Positions 32,930-44,789 of a stretch of DNA of 64,000 bases are shown here, in pieces. The stretch spans positions 925,803 through 989,802 of the forward strand of contig NW_024468514.1 in assembly GCF_001632365.1 (NCBI RefSeq), given 5' to 3'. Origin of the DNA: Laetiporus sulphureus 93-53. Lineage: Eukaryota; Basidiomycota; Agaricomycetes; Polyporales; Laetiporaceae. The notes below the pieces were generated by a model. It was not told where the DNA came from, ran no database searches, and worked only from the letters and a program-made list of their open reading frames with translations. A program made the translations under genes and the position numbers. Each line of letters opens with the position of its first letter. Positions within the stretch are counted from its first letter, which is position 1.

Positions 32930-35900
32930 TCGATCATGATGCGATCACTAATTTTGAACTCCTCACTCTTATTTTCCCTTCAACTCCCTACAGCGGCTGA
33001 AAGAAAACAAAAGTAAACATCGGTGTCCGGCGTGCGAATGTCCCCCATTTGGAAGGCTCATCTCTATGTGGCAAGTAATTTCATGATCTAGCTACTACAG
33101 TGTGCTCAGTACATAAAGCTACACATGGTCCTACTCTTGAAGATATTTGCAAGAAGTGTATTAAACAACTTGGCCATGATTCATGTCAATGGCAAGCTTA
33201 AGTGGCACAAGAGATGCTGAAGGGCAAAACGTACATTGTTTGTGTCATACTGACAGTCAGATAGGCATATTGAATGCCTCTGCTGTTCTGGATGATGGCA
33301 TGAGAAATAGACTAACAAAGCACTCACATTTCTCGAGTGAACATCGAGGTAACATGCACTTAGAACACAATGCTACGGAATTCATTATGAAAATCACAAT
33401 ATCTGGTGTCTCGCAATTGCCCTATCAGGGTGGTTTTCAGCCACAGCATCGATATTTACACTTATTTTCTCCCAGCCACTGTAGGGAGTTGGGGGCGATT
33501 AAGAGTGCTGAGTTCAAATATTGTGGCTGAAATGTGGCTGAGGTGGCACTAGAATAAAGCACGAAGTCCCACCCATAATGTTGAGGCCCCCCTTAAACTC
33601 CCAGAAGTGAATGGGGAGGAGCCTGCTAATGTGCCTACATCATTACTGGTCGAATATTTGGAGTACTTATGCATGCATCGCAAGTCCTAGAACAAATGCA
33701 GTCCTTTTTGTTGCATACAACACACGGACAATCCGGGATGAGGTTGCGGCCGAAGAGGTTATTTTGCTCAATCTTGAAGTCATGTCAGCATTGAGGCCCT
33801 GCGCTTATATGAATGAGTGAATAAATGAGTTGGTGTGAAAGGCTCCTTCGAATCAGACTCCGATGAATGACTCATCAGAAGGCTCAGAGAATGCCTACGC
33901 AAACACAAAGAAGGAGACAATGATGGAGGTCTTCATGGGGGCCTATTCAACTCTGGCAAGAGAGTCAAGACAGCTGCTAGCCAAAGTACAGCTCACTGCA
34001 GTGTTGTGCTGGATGTCTGTCAGTCGGCACAGACAACATGGAGGAAGTGCTGACTTCCGACATTGGCTGAAAAGATGACATTTCCTGCCAACTTTCCCAC
34101 TGACTTTCTCACCCTATGCTGACCTTCACACGTACTCATTCTAAGCCTGATAATTGGCTGCATCAAGTCATGTGCATTCCATCCAGCATCAGTAAGGAGC
34201 TGTCATTGCATCTTTCATGTAGAAGTAGCTCCTCACCCTATACACATTGATTCCCTGTACAAGTCACCTGTGTGCCTTCTCAATATGCAGCTTATCTCAT
34301 TCTGTCTCCCCCAGATAGGGTCACAATGGTCCAGATGTGGTGGGCAGACTATCTCTATGATCATCCTGGTCATGTGCAGCGAGCATTGGATGCATACACA
34401 ACTGTTCAACGTGAGAAGCTAAAGGTGTGGTGCAAGAGATGCTTCGATCGCTGGGTCACAGATGAACTTCAAGCAGAACAGGATGCAGTCACTGATAGCA
34501 GAGCTACATATGTGTGAGGCAAGGATGAGATCGTGGAAAGACATATGTGTCTGATGTCATAAGAATGTGCGAAGATTGACAGCTGTTGTTTATGGAGTTT
34601 GGGGCCTATCGAAAACAGTTTCTGTTGCAACCCGATGGATTGAACGTCATGGCGAGAACTGTCTGCGACATCTGTCAGTCTGCGAGCATCAGGATGATGT
34701 CATCAAGTCACGTGCCAAGGCTGAACATGATGCGTGCAATCTTTCTTTGTGCAGGAAGCATCTTCCCTCACACATCACAGCCATTGATCTAACACAGCTT
34801 TCATCACTGCATTTTCCACCTGTCACAGGCCCCTCATCCCTGCCAGCATTGACTGATGACATGGCTAATGCACTACATCACTTGCATTCCTTACCTAGTT
34901 CTCTACTCACTAAGCTGCCATCCACATTCTTCTTCAGCACTTCTGGCTAATCTGGACCTTTCCAAACTGCCCTATCCCCATTAGCGATGCCTGAAAATGT
35001 TATTCTTCCTTCTTCGACCTGTCTACCCAGCACTAAATCATCCGTTGGCTCCTCGCATTCTCATCTAGGGAGTCCAACCATCTTCGACTACTCTGGTATC
35101 TTGAAACGACAATGCACATTCCGCAGTGCACGTACATTATCACATCAAAATAGCTTAATTCAGAACTCCAAACCTCCTTGATCAGACTCACAGCAGCAGC
35201 ACTTTGAGTTCTGTGTGACGCGCTTGATAGCATCTTGTGGGTGGTCTCTCACCTGGGTGGAAAATCCAGAATTTCCTGCTTTCTGCGAGGAATTTATACC
35301 AGTGGCCAAGGTTCCCTCAAGAAAGGTTCTAACATAGTGTCTCCTACCTGCAGAGGTTCAGAAACATTGTGTTGCTGCACAGCAACATGCCCGCGGACAC
35401 TTGGGGACCATACAGTGCAATGGCTGGACAGCCATGAGTGTGCACCATCTTCTTTCATTTATGCACACCGTCCGGAAGGAGGTAAGTCTCAGCTGTCAAT
35501 GGAGACCATAATTCTGATGCTCCACTTTCTGACACAAACTCCAGGTGCATACTGTTCATACCTACGACACTTCCGGGGAGGAGAAGACTGCTGCATGCCT
35601 CCTCGTCAGAATCAAGCAAGTCATGGAAGTTGTTGAGGCAGAATGGGGTGTAACTGTGATCGCAATCACATCAGATTGTAGCGGAGAGGCTCGTGCTGCC
35701 CGCAAGCAAATTATGCAGCAGAGACCTGATCTGGTTGCCCCCAACTGCTATGGACATCAGGTGAGTTCCAGTCATCTCACAATGTATCGCATGATGTCTA
35801 ATTGAGGAACAGGTTAACCTTGTCGTCGGAGCTATTTTAATGATGCCAACGTTTCGGTATGGTTTTTCGCATATGCTGAGAAAGTGGACAAGGTCATTGC

Positions 35901-37314
35901 TTGGCTTCGCGGATGGCCATTTCTTCTTGCAATCCTGCGTGAGATTCAGGTCCAGGTTATCACAGTCGGACCCTGTCAATAATTCGAGCTGTTCTCACAC
36001 ACTGGACAATGCACTACTTATCTTACAAGTGCCTTCTGGATGCCAAGAACTCACTTGCGATCTTGGTCGATGATGAGCGCATCTTTCATTCTGGAACCGC
36101 AGCTAGTCATGCAAAAACTTGTGAGATGATCCTGATTATCAAAGATCCATTTTTCTGGCATGGACTGACCAGGTGAGTACTCAGATGGATCCTTAATCAT
36201 GCAGCATATGACTCAGAGATGGCGTGTATGATCAGGATCAAGAATCACCTCGAGCCTCTGGCTATAGCCACCAATGTTACTCAAGAAGTGCACTGCCATC
36301 TCGACCAGGTTCTGCTAATATTCAGATTCCTCTTCATTCATTTCAATGTGCTCAGTGATCCCAATGATGCCGTAATACATGAAAACATCATAGCAAGCAT
36401 TGAGTCATGCTGGAGCAAGGCAGACCAAGAAGTTTTCATTGCCGCAGTCATTTTGAACCCATTCTATAAGATTGCGCCATTCGCATGCATCAACATCTTC
36501 ACGAATGCTGGTATCACCATGCTGATAAGGTGGCTCTGGCTACATTTCTTCAAATCTGAGGTGCCACTCATTCAGCTAGGCAGTGAACTCCTCGAGTACT
36601 TGGGCAGCACTGGTTCGTATGAGAGCATGACTGTCTATCAGTCTCAGATTGAGAGTGATGCAGTCACAAAGGTATGTTCTGCCTCTCATTTATCCGGAGT
36701 TGTTTCACTGACAATTGTGTATAAGGGGAAACTCCAGATCCTATCACGGTATGGCAGGGTCTTACATTTGCAGGTGACATTGGCACTTCCCTGAATCGAC
36801 TCACCATGAGAGTCCTGTCTGTATGTGCAAACTCAGCTTCATGCGAGAGGCTGTTCAGCACCTTCGGCCTCATTCTCACAAAGTAACGTACTCGCATGAG
36901 CAATAGCACTCTGCTCAATCTCGCAGAATTGAAGATGCATTTGCGAGATGAGCATGTATGCCAGAACATTAAAGAATGTCTAAAGCGGCACTTTGGGGCC
37001 GCCAAAGAACATGATCAAACTTTGGGCGCTTCTGACGCTACCACACTGCCAGCCACAAACACTTCGATAACTGGGTCTGCTCCAGATTCCCATATGCCTT
37101 TCACTGTAGAACTTGAAGATGAACTGACCACACCATTGTGCTCATCAATTCAACACATCGCGATGCAACTGGCAGGGATGGTTGCACAGGACTGTGATGT
37201 TCCCTCAGAGAGCGAGTCTATACAGTTTCCCTCCAAAATCTCTGCACCACTCAATCAGTTGATCAATCCTTCATCTGCCTGCTGGATTGAAGTGCACAAG
37301 AAGAGTGCAGTACG
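32930..37314 (+). pseudogene. hAT-family transposase, decayed
   Basis: Scattered coding blocks on the plus strand: a Cys-rich, zinc-finger-like start near 33020-33190, an N-terminal block at 34310-34520, a long block at 34580-34960, the catalytic-domain signature at 35545-35830 (VMEVVEAEWGVTVIAITSDCSGEARAARK, with CYGHQVNLVVGA restored across a 57-nt intron), then the C-terminal hAT dimerisation domain near 36810-36960 (CANSASCERLFSTFGLILTK, then RMSNSTLLNLAELKMHLRDEH). A TAA replaces an expected Gln in the last block, and several other frames are broken. I could not find its terminal repeats; its 3' end is cut by the LTR at 37315. A fragment of its 5' part (33835-34010) recurs at 45555-45755. 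Confidence 0.8.
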
Positions 37315-37899
37315 TGTTGAAGGAATAATATATTCCAAGTAATCTATGAAGATCACAATATGAAGAAGGGTATGGAAGGACAATGTCCAATGACATAATC
37401 CCAAGGGATCGTACGATAGAACATTGACCAATCAGGATATTCATAGAGTATCATACGACACTGAGTAAATATGCCATTGGCCAGTCAGATACTGTAGTAT
37501 TACTCATCTATGTAAGTAGACAATGGCTGTAGATACCAGAGGTTCTAGACCCGGTATATGGGGTCTTTACCCACATGTATATATACCAGGTAGCTACACC
37601 ACAATCTATAGTGACTTCTCCACTGAGAGACTCGACCCCTTAACTGGGAGTCTTGTAGCCTTGCCCACTAAGTCCTCACTGCACTGTGTCAAGCCTGCAC
37701 CTGTTGCTGGTAGCACACAGCTCCTTTATCAGTACGGAGCCTACAGGAGGAACTAGACTTGTACGAGTGCTTGGATCTGGATGCTGAGGGAGAGGGTGAT
37801 CCCGGGTTAGATGAGGTTGTCGATGCAGTTCTGCATTCACTATGATCCCTGTATGTACAAACAAATGTATATTCAAATTAGAACAACTATTCTACAACA
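37315..37899 (+). mobile_element. Probable solo copia-type LTR
   Basis: TGTTGAAGGAATAATATATT at the left and TTCTACAACA at the right give the TGTTG...CAACA ends usual for copia LTRs, and the interior has a TATATATACC promoter-like stretch. The flanking pentamers GTACG and TTATG match at three of five positions, so a target duplication is only weakly supported. No copia coding sequence is nearby. The strand is inferred from the TATA-like word. Confidence 0.6.
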
Positions 37900-37961
37900 T
37901 TATGTGACTGGGTCCAGCAGAACTAGACAATGGCAGTCAGCCACAGCTGCCACTGCACTGG

Positions 37962-38150
37962 CTGCTTAGTCATGGTCAGTCGCCTGGAAACTTCCTACTG
38001 CAGGCTGTGTCGGAAGTCAGTCAGAAGTCAGTCAGTTTTGCTGACTTGTCGACTGTGGCTGAGTGCTTTGTCATGGTCAGTCACCTGGGAACTTCCCACT
38101 GCAGGCTGTGTTGAAAGTCAGTCAGTTTTGCTGACTTGTCGACTGTGGCC
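37962..38150. repeat. Two-copy tandem repeat, period about 101 bp
   Basis: The unit includes CATGGTCAGTCRCCTGG, ACTGCAGGCTGTGT, and GTCAGTCAGTTTTGCTGACTTGTCGACTG; copies start at about 37971 and 38072. The first copy has an extra GTCAGTCAGAA. It lies just before the left edge of the duplicated block. Confidence 0.75.
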
Positions 38151-38418
38151 GTCTGCCGACAGTCTGGCACAACACTGGCTCACTGCCTTCAATGACATGA
38201 TGATATAGGCTTCACCTGATCTGAGATTGACATATTGATCAATGATGAACAATATTTTGCTCGTACTCTTTGACACACCATGAGAACTCGACAGCACACG
38301 AGTGTGATGGCTATTTCACAAACTCTACGGTCACCATGATGATACAAATCGATGAATGTTGTTGTCATATTCCCACCCACTGCAATCAGTGCTGCATCAT
38401 GGATGTGACCTCAACAAT

Positions 38419-38960
38419 TTAGCTGGGTCTCCGTGTATCACCTGTGGTTGAAAAGAACCTTGCGATAATTAGCCACGGCGATGATTCACGAATGGTCCAA
38501 TTACCTCCATAAAGATCAAGCGGAGGCAATTCGGCCCCAGAAACGTCCATGCGATCAGAGCGTGTGAGAGCCTTCTTCATTTCTATGAGGCCACTCATGA
38601 GTTGTTCTGTTAATGTCTCTACAATGAAGCCCGCGATCGTCTCATTTGCCTTCACAGCTCATTCGGCCGAACCCACCCCGAATACAGATCATCAATTGTC
38701 CCATTGAACTCCAGCTACACCCTATTGGACCTGTTTTGACGATGGACACCGAAAAATAGGTGACATGCCTAGCACGTCTGCTTGCAATTATCGACGTCGG
38801 AGAGCAGCGAGAAGCGGTGGAAACTTATGGTGCACAAGTAGCGTCTATTCAGGGATCTGACCAGAAAGATCCACAGTTGAGACGCCTCGGAGCAAATTCA
38901 CTTGAGACCTTTTCCCTACAAAGTCCTCTCACCTGGTGAGTGGGTGAAATTTGTCTTTAT
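38419..38960 (-). pseudogene. Decayed copy of the unknown gene at 45788-46492
   Basis: The segment KANETIAGFIVETLTEQLMSG...ELPPLDLYGGNW parallels the intact frame at 46.1-46.3 kb, but here a TGA interrupts the frame just before it and an insertion disturbs the 5' part. No function is known for either copy. Confidence 0.6.
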
Positions 38961-39526
38961 TAGCACCTGATTCCTGTGCTTTGCTGTATCGCGGTTCACA
39001 TTGATGGAGAGATTAAAACAGAGCGACATATTCATCCATGAACGAAAAGGGATCGGCAAATGAAGCATGAGTTGCACTAGTATCACATCAAGCTCGAATT
39101 GTGGCACATGTTTCCTGGGAGGCGACATGGCTGCACGAAAATATGTCCGGACACAGACTCTGTGAAATGAGTAGAGCTTCTCCTTGTAGCGGCCAAAATT
39201 CATCCAGTGACTGAATACTATTTTACACCTACGAGGTGCTCTGAGCGCAGACTGATTTTGTACAAAAATAGTCCGAGTTGGTTACACTGACCTCATCTGT
39301 TGATTGGGCACAGAGCGTATCAGCCATTCGGAGGAGAACTGTCATCTTTCTACAATCGCTTCTGGCAACTCTCAGCTTCTTCCGTGAGAAATATCCAATG
39401 TGTCAAGAGGATTTGTTTGCCAGAAGCCTGGCGAGCCGCTGGACGGTTGACACCTGTATCAACTGATTATCAACGGCTTCTCACTTGAAGTTAGCCTGAG
39501 ACAGTCCGCGACTCTTGGATAAACTG

Positions 39527-39958
39527 CATCAGAAAAACATCACTTTTTCTTTTTGGCTTCTTTTTGTACCTTTTTCTTACAAAAAAGGCAGAAAAGAGAA
39601 CAATGTAGAAAAAAGCATGAGGATCGGCTGATTCCTCACTTTCTCATGGCCTTTTGCTTCCTTGACGACGCTTGGCAACACTGATTTGCCCAAAAAGTTG
39701 TCGTCAAGTCCATTAAAAGAACAAAAGCCCAGAAGCCTATCAGGAAATTTCAAGGCAGATTCTCTGACCTTTTGTCCTTGAACGGACTTTTCACAAACTT
39801 TCTGATCAGAAAGCAACCAAAAAGTGCTCAAAAAGAAGCGAACAAGGCAAATTCAAGCCGATCCTCACGCTTATTTCTACATTATTTTCTTTTCTGCCTT
39901 TTTTGTAAGAAAAAGGTACAAAAAGAAGCAAAAAAGAAAAAGTGACATTTTCCTGATG
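39527..39958. mobile_element. Foldback/MITE element with about 100-bp inverted arms, with its empty site in the paralogue
   Basis: 432 bp from CATCAG to CTGATG. The arms match over about 100 bp (CACTTTTTCTTTTT, TGTACCTTTTTCTTACAAAA, GGCAGAAAAG, GAGGATCGGCT and their complements). The paralogous block reads AAACTGTGGCCC at 47031-47042, whereas here AAACTG and TGTGGCCC flank the element, so the dinucleotide TG is duplicated. No coding capacity. The arms would form a long hairpin in RNA or single-stranded DNA. The family is unknown to me. Confidence 0.85.
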
Positions 39959-40679
39959 TGTGGCCCTTTCTGCGCGACGTAGAGAATGATCCTATTGCCA
40001 CGATGCGCGCATTTTCCCTCTGATCACTGACCTTCATTCCCGTATTTTTGATGGCAATGTCGTTTAGAAAGATGCAAAGTTATATCCAGCATCTTTTACG
40101 GACACTTCGACGGAAGTGCACGCACGTTGTGTAAACGACATTTGTTTTGCATGCGGGCTATACTGATACACGACCAAAGTTCACCAAACAGTATGTAGGC
40201 GCTCAAGCGCTCCAGCGCTTGCGCAAATTCCCTCAGCCGCAGGCTGTCGTGTTCAGAGCTTTCCAATTGATATGACATCTACGACTCACTTTTGTACGCA
40301 TCTGCAGCTGTCTTGACTGAAATAATCGCTTCAAATTCGCAAGCTACAGCAACTCTGAATCAGCTGATCCTCCGGGACCCACCATTCTTGAACACCAAGC
40401 TGTCGCGTACTCCTTCTCATGGTTATGTTTATATCTCCTATGACATGCCTTCGACGAGGTGAGCAGCCACTGTGATTCAGTTTTCAGCCTTTATTGAGTG
40501 CACATCGATGATAGATTCGTTTACATTAAAACTTTAGTAAAACAGTAAGACCTGTGGGTGATTCTATGAAGGACCGCTTATGGAAGATACATGATACGCT
40601 TGCCGAAATAGCGCATACATTACATTAAGGACAATAAAGGGACCGATTGGTCCTAGTGCGGGCCTCAGTCTCGAGCCTC

Positions 40680-41145
40680 TTCGTCCGGCACAGGCTTCCT
40701 GACACGTCTATCGCCTCCACAGCATTCTGCCTGCTGTCAGCTTGAAATTTATCGTGCGCATGTGGTCAGTACACAAGTCCATGGCAGCAACAACTAGCAA
40801 ACGTGCTGCGAACAATCAGCGCTGTCAGGAACGGAACAACCGCGAGCACGATGGGCAGGGATCGACATCTCGTGCATTGCTTCTCCGTACGCGATACGGA
40901 GCTTGTCGCTCATGTCATCGGGATACGTGCGTGCGTACGTGTAAGAATGAATAACCTCCGTGATGATTGTCGAGTTGAGCTGTTGCGCTTCCAGTTTCGC
41001 TGGAAGGACATTGTTTCACATTGACCTAGACCGATCTCTCCGCTGATTTCGGCGAGCAATAGAATTGCAGCGGTTGCGACAGCCATGTCTGAGGAATGGG
41101 AGGGACGGCAAGGTACGTCGTGGCATTAGCTATATGGATCAAGCA
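40680..41145 (-). pseudogene. 3' fragment of a siderophore transporter gene (exons 13-14 only)
   Basis: Matches 47701-48180, covering the last two exons and part of intron 12 of the transporter at 47701-50231. It ends abruptly at the join with the RING-RRM fragment. No 5' exons exist nearby, so it cannot encode a transporter. Several indels break the remaining frame. Confidence 0.85.
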
Positions 41146-41147
41146 TA

Positions 41148-41808
41148 TGTCCTGATACGGGTGGTGTCAATCGCAGTGGCAGCCCTCATCGCAGCGGCTC
41201 GGAGGTCCGTAAGAATCGCGCGTATAATGATCCGGAACTTTTCCGACGCCATATGAACCTAGTTCCTAGCGCTTTGACAACGCCAATGTTGGCATCTTCG
41301 TAATTTCGTGTTCAAGGCGCTTCTACTCGGGTCGCGGGTGCTCGTCCCGGACGTCGCGCCACTATGAATCAAGGGGAGCGTCTTGTCTTGCGCATTGACA
41401 ATGGGCCTGGGTGCGTAAAGTACTGCAAGCGCATGCCACCATTTACTCACGGCGCTCCATGTACTGTCCTGTGTAGAACATCACCCCTCCTGCCATTGCC
41501 ACCTGGCTGAAACATCCCATTGAGCGCGTGCACGTTCTACTCAATCGGAAGTGCAAGACGCTGAGTCATACATACGCCGAGATGGCTAGCCCCGATGCTG
41601 CGAAGGCGGCACTCCATGGTGCGCAGAATTCTGCGCTTGGTCGTGGAAAGCGAGCCAGAGGTGTCATGGTCACCAAAAGTAGTTAGCAGGAGCTCCTGAG
41701 AGCGGTAGGTTTTCCGGATGAAGCAGCTTTGTCGAATACTAGCTGATTATGAGTTTTCTTCCACATGGCCAGCTCTTCCCGTCGTGGCAAGGAAACTTTC
41801 ACGGTTCG
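41148..41808 (+). pseudogene. Fragment of the RING-RRM gene (end of exon 4 to start of exon 6)
   Basis: Matches 8040-8715. The exon 5 equivalent (ATTGCCACCTGGCTGAAACA onwards) is well kept, but a TAG replaces CAG after the SS codons and the exon 4 part has deletions. It jumps at GGTTC from exon 6 directly to sequence equivalent to 9825, a deletion of about 1.1 kb, so the C-terminal exons are gone. Confidence 0.88.
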
Positions 41809-42139
41809 GTATGAACAGATTCTACTGCAACCGCTCGGGGTGGTGATTGTCGCCGCGCGTGGAATATTCGCCCATAAAGTTAGAGGTCAATGCATATGTT
41901 TATTGCGCAGCGTCACGGTTGCCATTTTAGATGCGAGCGTTGTCCGGCTTCACGAGGAAGCATGGGAGAAGCTTTCCATCAGCACTTACGGAAGGACACG
42001 AGTGCTAGCTGCCGTAGAGCGGCTTGAGATGTCATGAGCACGTGGGTCGACATGGAGTAGCAAAACGCATGACACGGAGCTTCGAACGGGTAGCGTAGTA
42101 TATAATGCCAAGTTGAGTCTGGCTACCACAGTCCGAGAC

Positions 42140-44033
42140 ATGATGTTCTCATTTCTCTCCCCGCTAGCCATCTGGGCCGGTTTGTCAGTTGCGCAGACAA
42201 GCTCGAGCGTCTTTGACGTGCGTTCCTTCATGTTCCATAGAACTTCTGCTCTGATCGTGATCTGGAAGACAGTTCCCGGAGTATCCGCCCCCTGGCGCAC
42301 CGGGTCCGAATGCGACTCTAGCGAATGCAGTGGGAACGCTTCCTTACGGCCTTACAGCGGCTGACCCTGTTCTGGCGGAAGCCTACATCCACTATGATGA
42401 AGGATATTTTGGACCTCAGATCGAGTTGGTTCACGCGTATTATAACTATTGGCCGACGGTATGTGGATGAAGCATTGTCTAGCGCTTAGCCGGACTCACC
42501 TCACGAATGAACGATAGGGCGTCGGGGTGGCCAGTGATGGGACGGTCTTCACGAGCTTCCCGCGAGGTAATGAAACGTACACTCTAGCGGTATTCACGGG
42601 CCCCACCACGGAGGCTGCCTGGCCAAAGTAAGGATGCAGTCGCGAGAACGTCTCATGATTTCCTGACTCATCTTACAGTGAGGACTGGAACACGCCTCCG
42701 GCCTTCGCGAATGAAAGCAATCCAGGATATAGTATCGCAACCGACAAATTCATATTCGTTCAATCGGTCGTTGTTGACGGTTTGGATCGCGTGTGGGCAC
42801 TCGACACTGGACGCCCACGAGTGAATGGAACATACCTCAACGCCGCTGTGCCGGGAGGACCGAAGCTCGTCGGATTCTACCTGAATGGGACGAACTTCGT
42901 GACTTACACTTTCCCAGACTACGTTGTGTATGCTGATTCTTCCATCAACGACGTGCGCTTCGACCTGCGTGGTGGCGGATATGTGTACATCACGGATAGT
43001 TCGCCCAATCATCCCGGCATCGTCGTGATCGACCTCGCAACTGGGGAATCGTGGAGACATCTAGACTTCTCACCTGCTGTGACGCCGGACCCTGAGTTTG
43101 TCCCGGTATACGATGGAGGTCAAATTCACTAGCGTCTTCGACTACGGAATCGTCTGATAAGTTTCGTAGTTCCTCTTTACTATCGTACTATCCTTCCTCC
43201 CAACGCCATCCAATTAATGTCTACGGTGAGGATTTCATACAATCTCGTTCAAGATACTTGTTGATCATGCTGTAGTTCGCCTCTAACGGAATCGCTCTTG
43301 GAGCTGGTAAAGACATCTAAAAGTCTGAAGATCGTCGAGGTTCATCATGTGACTGCATGTAGATGGCGAATACCTATACGTGACGCCAATCTCCAAACGC
43401 CGCCTCTACCGCATCCCGACATCATATCTGAAGCAGCAGCCGTCTTCGGATAATCCCTATGCTTTCATTAAAGCGAGGCAGGCTGTTGAAGACCTCGGTG
43501 GGTCCGGAGGAAACGCCGATGGGCTGGAGACGGACAGCACCGGATACATCTATGTTAGCTCTCAAGGTGAGTAAACTCAGCAAAGCTGGTTTTAGGGGCA
43601 AAGTCCGAAATATTTGTCCGTTGCAGAGCACAATGCCATTCATCGCTTCAATCCCAATACGAGCCTTGTTGAGCCATTCATCCGCGCTCCTTTCATACAG
43701 GTGGGCATGCTTATTGGATAAAACGGTATGCATGCTGATTATGATGCCAGTGGGCGGATACGTTATCGGTGGTGTCCTTGCAAAATGGAAGCAACTACTT
43801 GTACTTCACTTCGAACCAGTACGTAACTCTGGCTTTGCGGAATATGTTTGATATGTAACTAATTATCCCATTTAGGTTGTGGCTCTCGCCTGACTATCAT
43901 AATGGGTGAGTGATGCCCTTGCCGTTGAAAATCGTGGTATTAATGCAGTAGCTGCAGCACGAACTTGCGTACCAAGCCATTTGCAATGTTTAGGGTTCCT
44001 ATCGAGGGCGGACGCGCTACACAGACTGATTGA
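42140..44033 (+). CDS. Secreted major royal jelly / yellow-type protein, copy 2
   Basis: Eleven exons with the same phases as copy 1: 42140-42217, 42273-42458, 42518-42627, 42679-43118, 43170-43225, 43276-43306, 43363-43566, 43627-43700, 43751-43818, 43876-43905 and 43952-44033, giving 452 residues with all splice sites intact. The signal peptide is MMFSFLSPLAIWAGLSVAQT. It has one codon more than copy 1, in exon 2. The 440-nt exon 4 differs at only 14 positions, exon 5 at 10 of 56, and flanking introns at about one fifth of positions, so the coding sequence appears constrained or partly gene-converted. The proximal promoter differs: the stretch with TATAAATA in copy 1 is deleted, leaving only a TATATAAT word near 42099. 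Confidence 0.88.
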
Positions 44034-44359
44034 AGTTCTGCAGGAGAGGTCTCTGTGGGATAGCTTCATAACCTGATTTCATGCAAAACCTCTAAATCAT
44101 CTTGATTAGAGTGCATTGTATTATCAATCAATTGAAGCCAGCCCCTGACCGAATACTAGACATGATAGAGAGAATATGATCCAAGAATAGTAATTCTGAA
44201 CACACACTTTAGCCTATCATCCGAGATGGTCCGTCGCTCAAGAGGGACTAGTGGCTTCTTCGACCTCAATTGACGAAACATCGTGTTAGCACGTCAAACC
44301 CGCACTTGGTTATATTACTCACACGCAATTACGGTTAGCTAATAGCTGAAATGACTTAG

Positions 44360-44575
44360 TTTTCCGCAGCGATTGGGGCTGACTTCTAGGCTACCGGCAA
44401 GGTCGCCGCTCTGGATCAGGTGCATAATATCCCGTGGATTGACAATGGCTGCTCAAGTTGACGTATGATCAAGCTATAGTCTGATGAGCTTAGCAGGAGA
44501 CGAACGGCTCGCCAGTCTGGAATAGAGGATGCTGCCGACGAGCATGCCGAATGCCATGACAAAGGAAACATTCGT
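44360..44575 (-). pseudogene. Broken copy of the cysteine-rich peptide gene
   Basis: Aligned with 12514-12774, the start ATG has become ACG (44575-44573), the intron donor GTGCGC has become GCGAGC, the TATA box is interrupted, and most of the terminal cysteine codons are changed or frameshifted (the PGCQNCC region reads differently). It has a single copy of the 21-bp unit, diverged. Confidence 0.8.
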
Positions 44576-44789
44576 GACGACAATGCAATTGACGACTTTC
44601 TGTGCCGTGCACGACGTGATGAATATTACTAGAGGGCGAAGCAGTGACTGTTGCCCAGTGGGACGCACACACGATGCAGGATTTCAAATGGGACTCTTCA
44701 TTTACGTCGACTGGTTTGGCGCTTCAAACATGTCGTATCATTGAAATGCACTTGAAACTGCACTTGTCGCGATTCACGGCCTGGGGCTG

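Larger units (their letters stand above)
38190..41145. repeat. Segmental duplication, left half (paralogue of about 45815-48185)
   Basis: The block carries in the same order and orientation the decayed unknown gene, its upstream region and the 3' end of the siderophore transporter gene. Similarity starts around GATATAGG...TGAGATTGACATATTGATCAATGATGAA and ends in intron 12 of the transporter (GCTATATGG). The main difference is the 432-bp foldback element at 39527. Identity by eye is roughly 80-90 percent. Confidence 0.85.
41148..44770. repeat. Segmental duplication, right half (paralogue of 8040-12967)
   Basis: Same order and orientation as the original: RING-RRM fragment, intergenic DNA, yellow-like gene and cysteine-rich peptide gene. 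Two internal deletions (about 1.1 kb equivalent to 8715-9825, and about 180 bp equivalent to 10076-10252) shorten it. Exons of the yellow-like gene are far better kept than introns. Confidence 0.9.
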
